Source of the DNA: Amphimedon queenslandica
Lineage: Eukaryota > Porifera > Demospongiae > Haplosclerida > Niphatidae
Direction of reading: 5' to 3'
Assembly (NCBI RefSeq): GCF_000090795.2
Contig: NW_003546267.1
Span: 24,832 to 48,562 of the forward strand
Length of the DNA: 23,731 bases
Positions 1 through 8,370 of this stretch are shown one piece after another. How positions within the stretch are numbered: position 1 is the first letter of the stretch; the number at the start of each line of letters is the position of its first letter. The translations under genes and the position numbers were made by a program. The notes beneath the pieces were generated by a model. That model saw only the letters and a program-made list of their open reading frames with translations. It searched no databases and was not told the origin of the DNA.

Positions 1-352
1 TACAGTTATGATCAAGAAATTCTATACTGATCAGTGTTTAGTGAAGTATGATATAATAATAATATTGACACAAATCCTTGTTCAAGAAGAAGTGGCAATA
101 CCCATCTTTTCCTTCCAATCCTGTCCTGTTGTTTCTGTTGCAAGTTCATGATCATTGCCTATAACATGAATTAATATTATTGTTTGTGTTTTTAAAATAC
201 AATTTATTGAACACACATAATAAAGCAATGACATCCAAGACAAAATACCTTCTCTTAGCTGGAACTGGAAGTCTGGAACTTCCACTTAGTATTGCAGTTG
301 ATCCAAGCAGAGCAAGATAAAAAAATTGCTTCCTTTTCCCAGTTCTGAGAAC

Positions 353-435
353 TGCACTGAGCATGCGCAGCCACACCCACATTTTGGAGCATATGCATGC
401 TTCTTTAATTAACAAAATGGCGGAATGAGGTAAGT
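353..435 (+). promoter_or_regulatory. Promoter-like cluster with NRF1-like core, ATGGCGG and splice donor
   Basis: A CpG-containing core, TGAGCATGCGCAG (358-370), contains GCATGCGC, which resembles half of the palindromic NRF1 site. About 47 bp downstream lies AAAATGGCGG (414-423), similar to the YY1/TISU start context. A good splice donor, GTAAGT, follows at 430-435. The reading frame from that ATG closes after three codons (TGA 426-428), so this would be a non-coding first exon or an upstream ORF. Related words recur at 3827 (CACTGAGCATG followed by AAAATGGCAG) and at 16034 (ACTGAGCATGCGCA). Promoter function is inference from these motifs; no downstream host exon could be identified before the transposon at 1086. 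Confidence 0.3.
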
Positions 436-1076
436 TGGGCTGGTGGTGATGGAGTGGGGCAACTTTTTCGTATTGTTAGAGTTATTTAAAAAGTTGTGGA
501 CCTGCGCATAGATAGTTGGAGTAGAATGGTGTAAGAATTAGCCTTGTAGCATTGTTCAAAGATCATGATACCCCTGCTTAACTGATTGACAGAAGATGAT
601 GATGATGAAGATGAAAAAAGGTGGTTGAACAAAACTGCCGGTTCGCCGAATTTTGACTTTCCTCTTAGACAAGGTTTAGAGCCACGCTAGTGGTACCAAT
701 GGAGTCCTCTGGTCAAGATAAGGTCCTCTATAAAGTTTGGTAAGCACAGGAGCTCATTTTCCCGGTAGAGCAAGGCTGCAAAAGTCGTGGCAGCCATATT
801 GTTTTGGGGTGAATCCTACTTAGTAACGCTACCGCGTTACTAATTAGTGTATTTAGACTTGTGCAATTGCTTTGCTTGCTCATACATGTAGATCACATAA
901 TCTATAGCTTGCTTAGGCTTGCCCCTTTAATTCTTCTAGAAGTTATTAATACCAGAATTATTGATCAAAAACGCTTAATTAAGTACCAGCCAAATGTCAG
1001 TTTCATGAAAATCGCTAAAATAAGTACACGCTAATAATTGTCTCCTTAAGGTATAAGCTAGCATCATGCATGCATA
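436..1076. other. Non-coding stretch left of the MULE transposon
   Basis: No convincing coding exon is seen. It holds a short GAT/GAA-rich tract (about 595-617), a YY1-like AGCCATATTG at about 792-801, and the perfect hairpin described separately at 820-843. Confidence 0.4.
820..843. repeat. Perfect 10-bp-arm hairpin
   Basis: TTAGTAACGC (820-829) and GCGTTACTAA (834-843) are exact reverse complements separated by TACC. No ORF or T-tract terminator context is attached. It may be a fragment of an inverted-repeat element, but only the palindrome itself is seen. Confidence 0.7.
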
Positions 1077-1085
1077 TACTTTTTA
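1077..1085. repeat. Left target-site duplication of the MULE (9 bp)
   Basis: TACTTTTTA lies directly outside the left inverted repeat and matches TTCTTTTTA (5620-5628), directly outside the right one, at 8 of 9 positions. A 9-bp duplication is the hallmark size for Mutator-like elements. The T-rich composition weakens the match somewhat, but position and length are exactly as expected. Confidence 0.75.
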
Positions 1086-1265
1086 CACTGTGTCTACAGT
1101 CCCGGCACCGGGACCCACAAACTTACTTCTACTATCCCGGCAACGGGATTATAAGGAAAAAAAGAATTGATCCCAGCAACGGGACCCCTGCAGAATTCTT
1201 TATTATCCCGGCGTCAAGGAAATGCGGTATACCATGCTTGTACACTCCTGTTTTTGAGAAATAAA
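1086..1265 (+). repeat. Left terminal inverted repeat with 35-bp-phased palindromes
   Basis: Aligns with the reverse complement of 5454-5619 along its whole length, with scattered substitutions and small indels. It contains TCCCGGCACCGGGA (1100-1113), TCCCGGCAACGGGA (1135-1148), TCCCAGCAACGGGA (1171-1184) and a degenerate fourth, TCCCGGCGTCAAGGA (1206-1220). Start-to-start spacings are 35, 36 and 35 bp. The distal end reads GAGAAATAAA and runs straight into the transposase ATG at 1266. Confidence 0.88.
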
Positions 1266-1916
1266 ATGGCGACTGCTGGTAGTCATTTATGTCCTTCCCC
1301 AGAGCCTATGGCACCTGCCACTTGTGCTACTTTCATGGACTCTGTCCTCATTGTCACTAGTATTACCTGTTGTGTCACCAGTTCTGCTACTCTACCATCA
1401 TGGTTACTAGCCCTTCCGCTGGCACTGAGTTGGCATCCGTCATCAGTACTACTACTAGTGACCCTGAGGCTGACTCGGATGATTAGAGCCCCGTTTCTAC
1501 TACAAAGCCTGCAGCCAGTGTTACTAATAATCCTGCTTCTATAGAACATGCCAGTGTTACTACTCTCCCCGCTTCCACGGTCAGAGTCACCCGAGGTGCG
1601 CCGCTGACAGTGAGTCTGAGTACCAGTGTCACTGTCACTAGCTCCACTACCAGCGTCTCTACCTTGTCTTCTGATGATGTCACTTTTATTGTTGGTGAAA
1701 TGTTTCAGTCCTTAGCAGAGTTAGAGGAAAAGTTAAATCCTATGAAGACAACAAATTTGTCAAATTTTGGATAAGAGATTTAAGAACCATTGAAGCTGCC
1801 AAATAAAGAGTAGCACGCCCTTTAAAAGCAGATTTAAAGTACTATCAGTTGAAGTTTTGCTGCATCAATGGTGGTCAGGAATTCAGACCCAAGAGTAAAG
1901 GGCATAGAAGTTCATC

Positions 1917-1965
1917 GTAAGTCACAGTAAATGCAAGTATCGTGTAATGCATTTCATGCATGCAG
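1917..1965 (+). other. Intron 1 of the MULE transposase (49 bp)
   Basis: GTAAGT donor and TGCAG acceptor. Removing it joins a split serine codon and restores the family segment around STFKQGCPMF. Very short introns like this suggest a compact-intron invertebrate. Confidence 0.75.
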
Positions 1966-2074
1966 GACTTTTAAGCAAGGCTGTCCAATGTTCATATCTG
2001 TACGAATAGCTGCATCAGGAGATAAATTTGAAGTTGTAGATTTGATGCTGGAGCATAACCATCCTGTTTCACAG

Positions 2075-2130
2075 GTATAATATTTAGTACATGCATTGTA
2101 TCTAATTAACAATTATACTTAATTCAATAG
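2075..2130 (+). other. Intron 2 of the MULE transposase (56 bp)
   Basis: GTATAA donor and AATAG acceptor, phase 0. Splicing joins EHNHPVSQ to QLYKHLPHQRK, continuing the same frame as the catalytic core exon. Confidence 0.7.
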
Positions 2131-2362
2131 CAACTTTATAAGCATTTGCCACACCAACGTAAACTTTCTGAGCCAGAAAAAGAAAAAGCTATGTCACTTC
2201 TTGGCATGAAAGCTAATAAAAAGCTAGTTCAGGAATCACTTAGCCAGCAATCTGGTAATATCATTTTGCTCAAAGATTTATCTAAATTAAGTACGCAAGC
2301 CAAGAAAGGAAACAGGAGGAATGATTTGGATTCTGTTGCTAAACTTTTAATTGAGAAATATG

Positions 2363-2407
2363 GTAAGTGTATAGTTTCATTTTTGGATTATAAAATGTTT
2401 TATGTAG
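2363..2407 (+). other. Intron 3 of the MULE transposase (45 bp, in frame)
   Basis: GTAAGT donor and ATGTAG acceptor. The length is divisible by three and there is no stop, so an ORF finder reads through it. Its removal gives EKYG-ACVEV, which matches the ZSWIM3-type spacing as I recall it and deletes a 15-residue insert. Confidence 0.7.
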
Positions 2408-4235
2408 GTGCCTGCGTAGAAGTATGTTCTGATGATGAACAAAATTTTAGAGGGTTATTGTTCAAAGACAAGCAAATGTCTGAAGCCTTTGAAGCTTATT
2501 CAGAGCTTCTCTTTATGGATGCCACCTATAAATTGCTTGATCTAAATTTGCCTGTTTTTATTATGCTATGTGAAGACTCTAATGGGCAAAGTGAAGTAGT
2601 TGCAGTTTGTATACTTGTCTCTGAAGATGCTAATGGAATAAAATGGATGTTGCAAAAATTTAAATGTAACAATGGTAACTGGGACAAAATAAGGGTAGTG
2701 ATGGCAGATAAGGATTTAAAGGAACGGCAGGTAGTAAAAGAAATGTTTCCATCTGCATCTGTGCTGATCTGTTTATTCCATACCTTACGCACATTTCAGA
2801 GAGAGGTAACTTGCGAAAAGTTAGGCATTACTGCTGCACAGAGATCCATGTGCCTTATAGTTGTTCAAAAGATTGTTCATTTCACTAGTAGCACAGAGTA
2901 TGACAAATTGTATGATCAAATCAAGACATTTCCAAAGCGAGTAAAGGAATACTACGATGATAATTGGCACAAGATTAAAGATTAATGGGTTCTTGGGTTG
3001 AAAGCAGATTGTGGAAGTTTTCTGAACATGACAATCGATTAGAATCCATCAATGGAAAGTTGAAGCAAGTAATTTCACTCAAAAGCTCTCTGGAAGAATT
3101 TGTTACAAATTTTTTTTTATTCTTCGTACTTTAAGAATTGAAAGAGATCAGAAAGCAGCAGTGATGTGTCATAAAGTAAAAGTACAGCTTTTTGCTAGAG
3201 ATACAGTTGAAGCTGACTATAACTCTCTCCTGACTCCGTATTCCTTCTCTTTCATCAATAAGTGGCTACAGCTCATGGGAAAAGTCAAAGAAATTAAGTA
3301 CATTGATAGTAATTATGTTGTTGAAACAACTGATGGATTAAAAAAAGTTTCAGATCACCATTGTGATTGTGTCTTTTTTAAATCAATGCGACTGCCTTGT
3401 AGACACATTTTTGTCCTTCGAAATAAACTTGGTTTGCCTTTATTTGATTCTGATCTTTGCGACAAAAGATGGAAATCAGAATATTACAAACGGACACTAT
3501 GGCACCAACACCATCTGTTTCTCTCTCTTTAATAAAATCTGATAAGAAGTGTAATTTAACTCAACACGAAAAGTTCCGGCAAGCAAGCTTGCTTACTAGT
3601 GAACTTGCCAGTGTCATGATGAATCATCTAGAAATCACTTCAACTGTAAGGTAGATTTGGTGAAGGATTTGACTGATTATTGGAAGTCAGGAGAAGAAGT
3701 AGCACTGACACAAGTTGAAGATGGTATGCACTGTTCAAGATGATTTATTGGCGAGAGTAATATTCAGTGAATTTGCCTATGGAAGTTAATTGGAAAATTT
3801 TATATTGGTAATTTTGTCCTACTTGCCACTGAGCATGTTCAGATTCAAACAAAATGGCAGATTTTATTAGGCAATTCATAGAACCACCAATATTAATTCC
3901 TCGCTAATAACTCTTCTATATTTTTATCAAAATATGAATGCCATTTTTTTCTTATAGATATCAGTGAACTTGAAGATGAATGTGAAGACATTGAGCAAGT
4001 AATAACTTGAATAAGATTGTCAAATATTACAAAGTGGCATGCAAATTGAGGTGTGAAACTTTTGGAGAATTGCTGTTTTATGTTCTTGACTATAAGTTTT
4101 AATTTGGTTTAAAATGGCCATGTGCCTCTGAGCACTAAAAAATGTTTCGTTTGAATTTGGTGAATGGCTAACTAAGTACAAAAATATTATAGTATGTGAT
4201 TCATTATTGTCAAAAATTGCTTGCTCTTATCGCAG

Positions 4236-4800
4236 CTAATGTACAAGACAATCCTGTAGATGATACACCTATAGAAGATACAATTTTGGAGCATCAAACA
4301 TATCCAATTAGAAATCTTTACATAGCTACTTGCTTTCATTTTACCTTTGATAGATGCTAAGCAACAAAAAAATGATAGTAGCAGTAGTACATCTACAGCT
4401 ATGATTGCTATAAGTTCAATTAAAATGCATTATTACTGTAAAAAAAATTTTTAATTGGCAATAAAAATGTTAATATTTTACCATGTCTTTAAATACATTA
4501 TTGTAAAGTGCTCACAGATAGTGTACAAGACAATCCTATGGAAGAAGATGCACCTATGGAGGATATAATTTTGGAGTCTCAAACATATCCAAGTATATTA
4601 TATATATCTTTACATGCATCATTATAACACTTCTGATAGGTGCTAAACGGCATAAAGATGATATCAGAATTAGCAGTAGTACATGTACAGGTATGACTGT
4701 GTTTAAATTTAGTTCAATTGAATTATTGTTAATATTACTGCAAAGATGTTGTGCCTAAAGTAGCTAGAAGAGACAAATCTGATGACTCAGTTTTTGCAGG
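4236..4800 (+). repeat. Tandem ~282-bp duplication of two mini-exons and their introns
   Basis: 4236-4400 and 4518-4692 repeat the same two small exons in the same order. The first encodes VQDNP...ED-ILE-QTYP in both copies; the second (from 4354 and 4640) encodes AK, basic residues, then a Ser/Thr run. Each begins after an AG acceptor. The following intron also repeats (AGTTCAATT...ATTACTG), so the unit spans about 282 bp of genomic DNA. It lies in the acidic linker between the SWIM and PHD fingers. Confidence 0.7.
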
Positions 4801-5453
4801 TATTTATATAATTATCAATGATGTAATAGAGACATTGTAGGTTTGAAGGTACTGCCAGTGGTTAAAACCAGAGGTAGTCCGAAAGGTAACACAATGACAA
4901 CAATTGGACTAGCCTCAAGAAAGAGTAAAAATATTACGAAGCTGCAGTGTTTTCTTGACCTTCACACCACAGAGAAAGAAGTTTGTTTTGAGTTTATTAT
5001 TCAGTTCTTCATATTATGTTATAGTCATTTTAAGTTGGTTTGTGAATGATGAAGTAATTCATACCACCATGAATTCGGACAAGTTAGTAGAAGAAACTGA
5101 AGTTGAAAGTCGTCCTGAGAAAGTTCCAAGCTCTGTGTTAGACGAAAATGTGGAAGTTTCACTTGTACGGCATTATTTCACTAATGATGCATGGCTCTTA
5201 GTTGAAGATGTTGTTAAAAGAAAGAGGCTGATGGATGTGTGGCTGTGCAATTTATGCAATAAAGATCTTGATATAGATGAATCGATTGTATGTGAACATT
5301 GCCTTTTATGGTACCATTTTTCCTGCATTGGAGTTAGTAAACTGCCAAAGAGGAAAACATGATTTTGCAGATCTTGTCATTCTGCTAAGTGATTGTATAT
5401 CTGAATGCATTGTCAAATTGTTATCATTTTAATGAAAAGAATAAAGCAATAAT

Positions 5454-5619
5454 CTTTATTTCTCATAAACGGGAGTGTACAGTTTTTCTTGACGCCAGGA
5501 TAATAAATGAATTCTACAGGGTCCCATTGCCGGGATCAATTCTTTTTTACTTAAAATCCCGTTGCCGGGATAGTACCAGTGAATTTTTGAATCCCGTTGA
5601 CGTGACTGTAGCCACAGTG
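5454..5619 (-). repeat. Right terminal inverted repeat with 35-bp-phased palindromes
   Basis: Reverse complement of the left repeat. It holds a degenerate site ending at 5500 (GACGCCAGGA), then TCCCATTGCCGGGA (5522-5535), TCCCGTTGCCGGGA (5557-5570) and TCCCGTTGACGTGA (5592-5605), stepping exactly 35 bp. It is about 14 bp shorter than the left repeat, mainly from indels in the inner third. Confidence 0.88.
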
Positions 5620-5628
5620 TTCTTTTTA
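5620..5628. repeat. Right target-site duplication of the MULE
   Basis: TTCTTTTTA directly follows the terminal CACAGTG and matches the left copy at 1077-1085 except at position 2. Confidence 0.75.
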
Positions 5629-7139
5629 ATAAAAAGCAGAATGCAAAGGTGTGGAACATTACCATATTCATAATGCAACCCACAATGACCACATACCAGC
5701 TGTTTAGCTTTCATGTGGTATTCAAAGAGTGCAACCCATGATGCTATGATCATGTAACAACAGAATAAATACAAACAGTAATTCCTTGCTAGTTATCACA
5801 ACTCAATCAACATTAACAAATTTTTGGAAGGGATTTCAGTATCCCTGCAATGTGATCATAATTTAAAAAAATATGTGCACTTAGAAACTGAAATTATGTA
5901 CAAGCACAGGCTTCATTTTTAGACTTGTCTTCCATACAGTTGTAGGTGTTGCATGGATTTTATACAGCCAAGAACTTTCATGACTGATTCAGGGCTGTTG
6001 CCCAGTATTACTGATTCAGGTCTGCTATCAGTACAATTTATCATTGCTCAATCAGAAAGTCAATTTGGCCTGATCCAGTATAAATGCTTATCATGCCTGT
6101 ACCATGGATGACTTCACGATTGTATCAGCACTGATTGCCCAAAATCCATTATTCATGTCAGATATCAGGACTGATTCAGGCTAACACCAGTCCTGATTCA
6201 CGTGCCAATTCTTGGCTCAGTTGGCTGTGTATATTAGCATTGAATGTTGTAGATAGCTTTGTCAATGATTGCAACAGCAAGACTTAATTGACAAAAAAGT
6301 GCTAATTGCAACAACAGATTCTATAAAACAACATAATTATTCTGATTTATTATGACTTGAGACCTTATTAGATCATGCAAAAGTAACTGTGGCAAGTCCA
6401 AGCAACGTAGGTGTCTTGTTTTAGTCTCATTAAGTGAGTAGTCCTGAGACTGGAAGACTGCAAAGTGTTTAAATATTGATTTTTTAAAGGCATTCAATTT
6501 TCTTATTAAAAAATCAGATTCGATTATTATTAATAACAATAAATAATAATGAACCCGCCCGCCCACCAGCATCACCCCCGCCTCTGTAACAGGAGAAAAG
6601 GAATCTTATTGGAGTGGCCTTATGTTTATGTTTTTTTCTGTCTTTTTTTGTTTGCTTTGCTTTCAGGAGGATAGGCCAGTTCTTGTCTTTCTTCCTACAT
6701 GTCAATCTCCTTACATTGTGTCTATTTTTTTATTTTTCTTTCGCCCATTAAAATTATTAGTCTTTAATGAGTGGGTGGTAGGGGTTAAAATTTTGTAGAT
6801 AGAGACGGATAAACATGAACGCAATATATGAATTATGTTATGGTTTAGGTGTATTGATGTTGTAGATCTTCCGATAATGATAGCCTTTATGAAAACTAGT
6901 TAATTCCAGCAGCTACTGTACTGCTTATCAGCAGCAGCAAGACTGTTTTAAGAGTGAAACAAGACAGCCGCCATTCCATTATGAATATCATTATTATTTT
7001 ACATCATTTTGTGATGTAGCTACATTTTTCAAATATCACACAGCTGCTTCCACTTCCATCCAAAACTAAACTGGGCATCCACCATATGCACCTTTAGGAT
7101 TTTAAAAATAAGTATGTCTGCCAAATTATATCATTTCTT
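5629..7139. other. Non-coding region with diverged CTGATTCAGG-type repeats
   Basis: No supportable gene. Between about 5978 and 6205 the word ACTGATTCAGG and variants recurs at uneven spacing, once as an inverted pair (GGACTGATTCAGG near 6167 and CCAGTCCTGATTC near 6187), suggesting an old minisatellite. Around 6480-6560 there is AT-rich simple sequence, followed by a short C-rich tract (CCCGCCCGCCCACC). Confidence 0.35.
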
Positions 7140-8370
7140 TAATCATTTATTGTGAGTCTGGTCTATATGTTATGTAGCCCAAGATGTATTTCTTAATGGC
7201 TTTAGACCACATTCATGAACTTTTATATTTTAGGGATCAGGGAGAAACTATGCTTGCCTTATGCCCTCAGTTTAGTTCATTGTTTGTTCTGAGTCTGGTT
7301 TTTAAGACTGCAAGCCCAAGTGTAAATTGTCTTTTAAAGACAACTATATTGCACATTTAGACACATCTAATAAGGCACTGTCTGTTTAGACAATAATGAA
7401 AGGTAGAGAAATACTGATACAAGAATAGTTATAGTCGGTTTCAGTTGAGAAGAAACCACCACCACCCCTTAAAACTTTTTTGTCACTAATGCTAGCAAAT
7501 TGAAATTTGGTATAGCTGCATAACGGGTTCTTCCGAAAATCCTTACCAATTTTTGAGTTTCTAGGTACTCTGGAAGGTTCTAAACGGGTTCTTCCGCTTG
7601 AGATGAAAGGAGCCGCCATGACGAATCGTGTGCGTCACTCCGATTAATATCATTTGCATCTCATTACATTTAGTAAAAAAAATAATGTTTTTTATTTTAA
7701 AAATAAAACAAAACATATCAAGCTCTCTAGACCTACTAATATTCAACTAGGAGCTTTCTCTTGAGGATAATTCTTGCTATATCACTCCACAGCCTTCTCA
7801 ATCTTAGTTGTTCTTCATTGCCAGTACACTTGTTCATTCAGCCGTATTCCGAGCTCTATACCAGCTAAAGACAGGCACCACAAACAAGAAAAGGATAGAT
7901 GGAGGTAGCAGCAACCATTGTAGAGGTACAATAGATGGTAAAGTAAGTTAAAGGAGAAGAAACGCTCGAAGAATGACAGAGCTTGCAGACTGCAGCCATG
8001 TTTGGGCGGGGCTACACGTGACGTTTTAATGACGAAAATATTGATTTACTTCCGTTTCTTCTCAACTGAAACCGACTATACATGCAAATAATCAAACGAA
8101 ATAAATGTAAATGCAAGATCCATGATTTTACTGTAGCTAATGCAATGTCTGACCACAACCATGCACATGTAAAATACTGAGAACTATGTTTGCTAGTATG
8201 TCCTGACCATTGTTTATTTTAGTATGCATGCATGTTTTCTATTATAAAGCCCAAGACCACAGTCATGCACTTTTATATTTTGGAAGAAGTTATGCTTGCC
8301 TTATGTCCTCAGTTATGCATTATTTATTTGAGTATGGTCTCTCCCTCTCTCTATGTTATGAAGCCCTGTT
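7140..8370. repeat. Diverged ~105-bp tandem repeat split by an inverted-repeat element
   Basis: A unit containing GACCACA-TCATG, CTTTTATATTTT, TATGCTTGCCTTATG and CCTCAGTT occurs from 7204, and again from 8151 and 8255 (104 bp apart). A partial unit starts near 7140 (GAGTCTGGTCTATATGTTATG, echoed at about 8332). The 7430-8080 inverted-repeat element sits between the two halves, so the array probably predates that insertion. Identity is moderate and judged by eye. Confidence 0.5.
7430..8080. mobile_element. Non-autonomous TIR element (MITE-like), 651 bp
   Basis: Perfect 27-bp inverted repeats occupy 7430-7456 and 8054-8080 (core AGTCGGTTTCAGTTGAG). If the outermost TA on each side is a target duplication, the element runs TAGTCGG...CCGACTA and would be Tc1/mariner-like; this is not proven. 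No transposase is encoded. The interior is unusual: on the minus strand ATGGCGGCTCC (from 7619) opens a 77-codon frame, and the other end carries GGGCGGGGC and CACGTGACG (8006-8024), both promoter-type words. GGAAGAACCCGTT occurs twice on the minus strand (about 7526-7538 and 7585-7597). Confidence 0.75.

Larger units (their letters stand above)
1266..5392 (+). pseudogene. MULE transposase: ZSWIM3-like N-domain, DDE core, SWIM finger, PHD finger (decayed)
   Basis: Seen in order: a Ser/Thr-rich N-terminus from ATG 1266; a ZSWIM3-like N-terminal domain (about 1741-2074, FVKFWIRDLRTIEAAK then QEFRP and FKQGCPMF); the MULE core with first acid in DATYK (2518-2520), second in MADKD (2707-2709), C/H in CLFH (2770-2781) and a likely third acid in RLESINGK (3042-3044); a SWIM finger CxCx9CxH (3362-3406); an acidic linker in small exons; and a C4HC3 PHD finger (about 5242-5380). 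Introns with GT-AG ends are 1917-1965 (49 bp), 2075-2130 (56), 2363-2407 (45, in frame) and 3724-3957. Lesions: frameshifts near 1400, 1739, 3033, 3110 (T-tract), 3490 and 3650; stops at 1484 (TAG), 1804 (TAA), 2983 (TAA) and 5360 (TGA where PHD fingers have Trp). Exons past 3958 are less certain. It is flanked by inverted repeats and is clearly the element's own transposase. Confidence 0.85.
1086..5619 (+). mobile_element. Complete Mutator-like (MULE) DNA transposon, 4,534 bp, decayed
   Basis: The element starts CACTGTGTCTACAG and ends with its near reverse complement CTGTAGCCACAGTG. Long terminal inverted repeats (1086-1265 and 5454-5619) and 9-bp flanking target duplications with one mismatch delimit it. 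Between them lies one plus-strand, multi-exon transposase gene (1266-5392) whose catalytic core has the MULE arrangement (DATYK, MADKD, CLFH, RLESINGK). The ATG begins at the very next base after the left repeat. Boundary, target duplication and coding content agree, so this is a whole inserted unit. Because the gene carries many stops and frameshifts and the repeats have diverged, the copy should be immobile on its own, although its ends might still be recognised by an active relative. Confidence 0.9.

Noticed and set aside
82-415. Two overlapping minus-strand ORFs of 67 and 87 codons
   Set aside because: No recognisable motif, they overlap in different frames, and the longer one begins inside the promoter-like cluster.
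1100-1220. CRISPR-like regularly spaced repeats
   Set aside because: The spacing is regular, but the repeats are 14-bp palindromes in the ends of a eukaryotic transposon, mirrored at the other end; no CRISPR context exists.
1484-5362. Stop-codon readthrough or an alternative genetic code in the transposase
   Set aside because: TAG, TAA and TGA all interrupt the gene and are accompanied by several frameshifts, so ordinary decay or sequence error explains them better.
5456-5774. Two minus-strand open frames of 75-78 codons
   Set aside because: They lie within the right inverted repeat and its flank; the same reading appears in the left repeat, so they reflect repeat structure and not genes.
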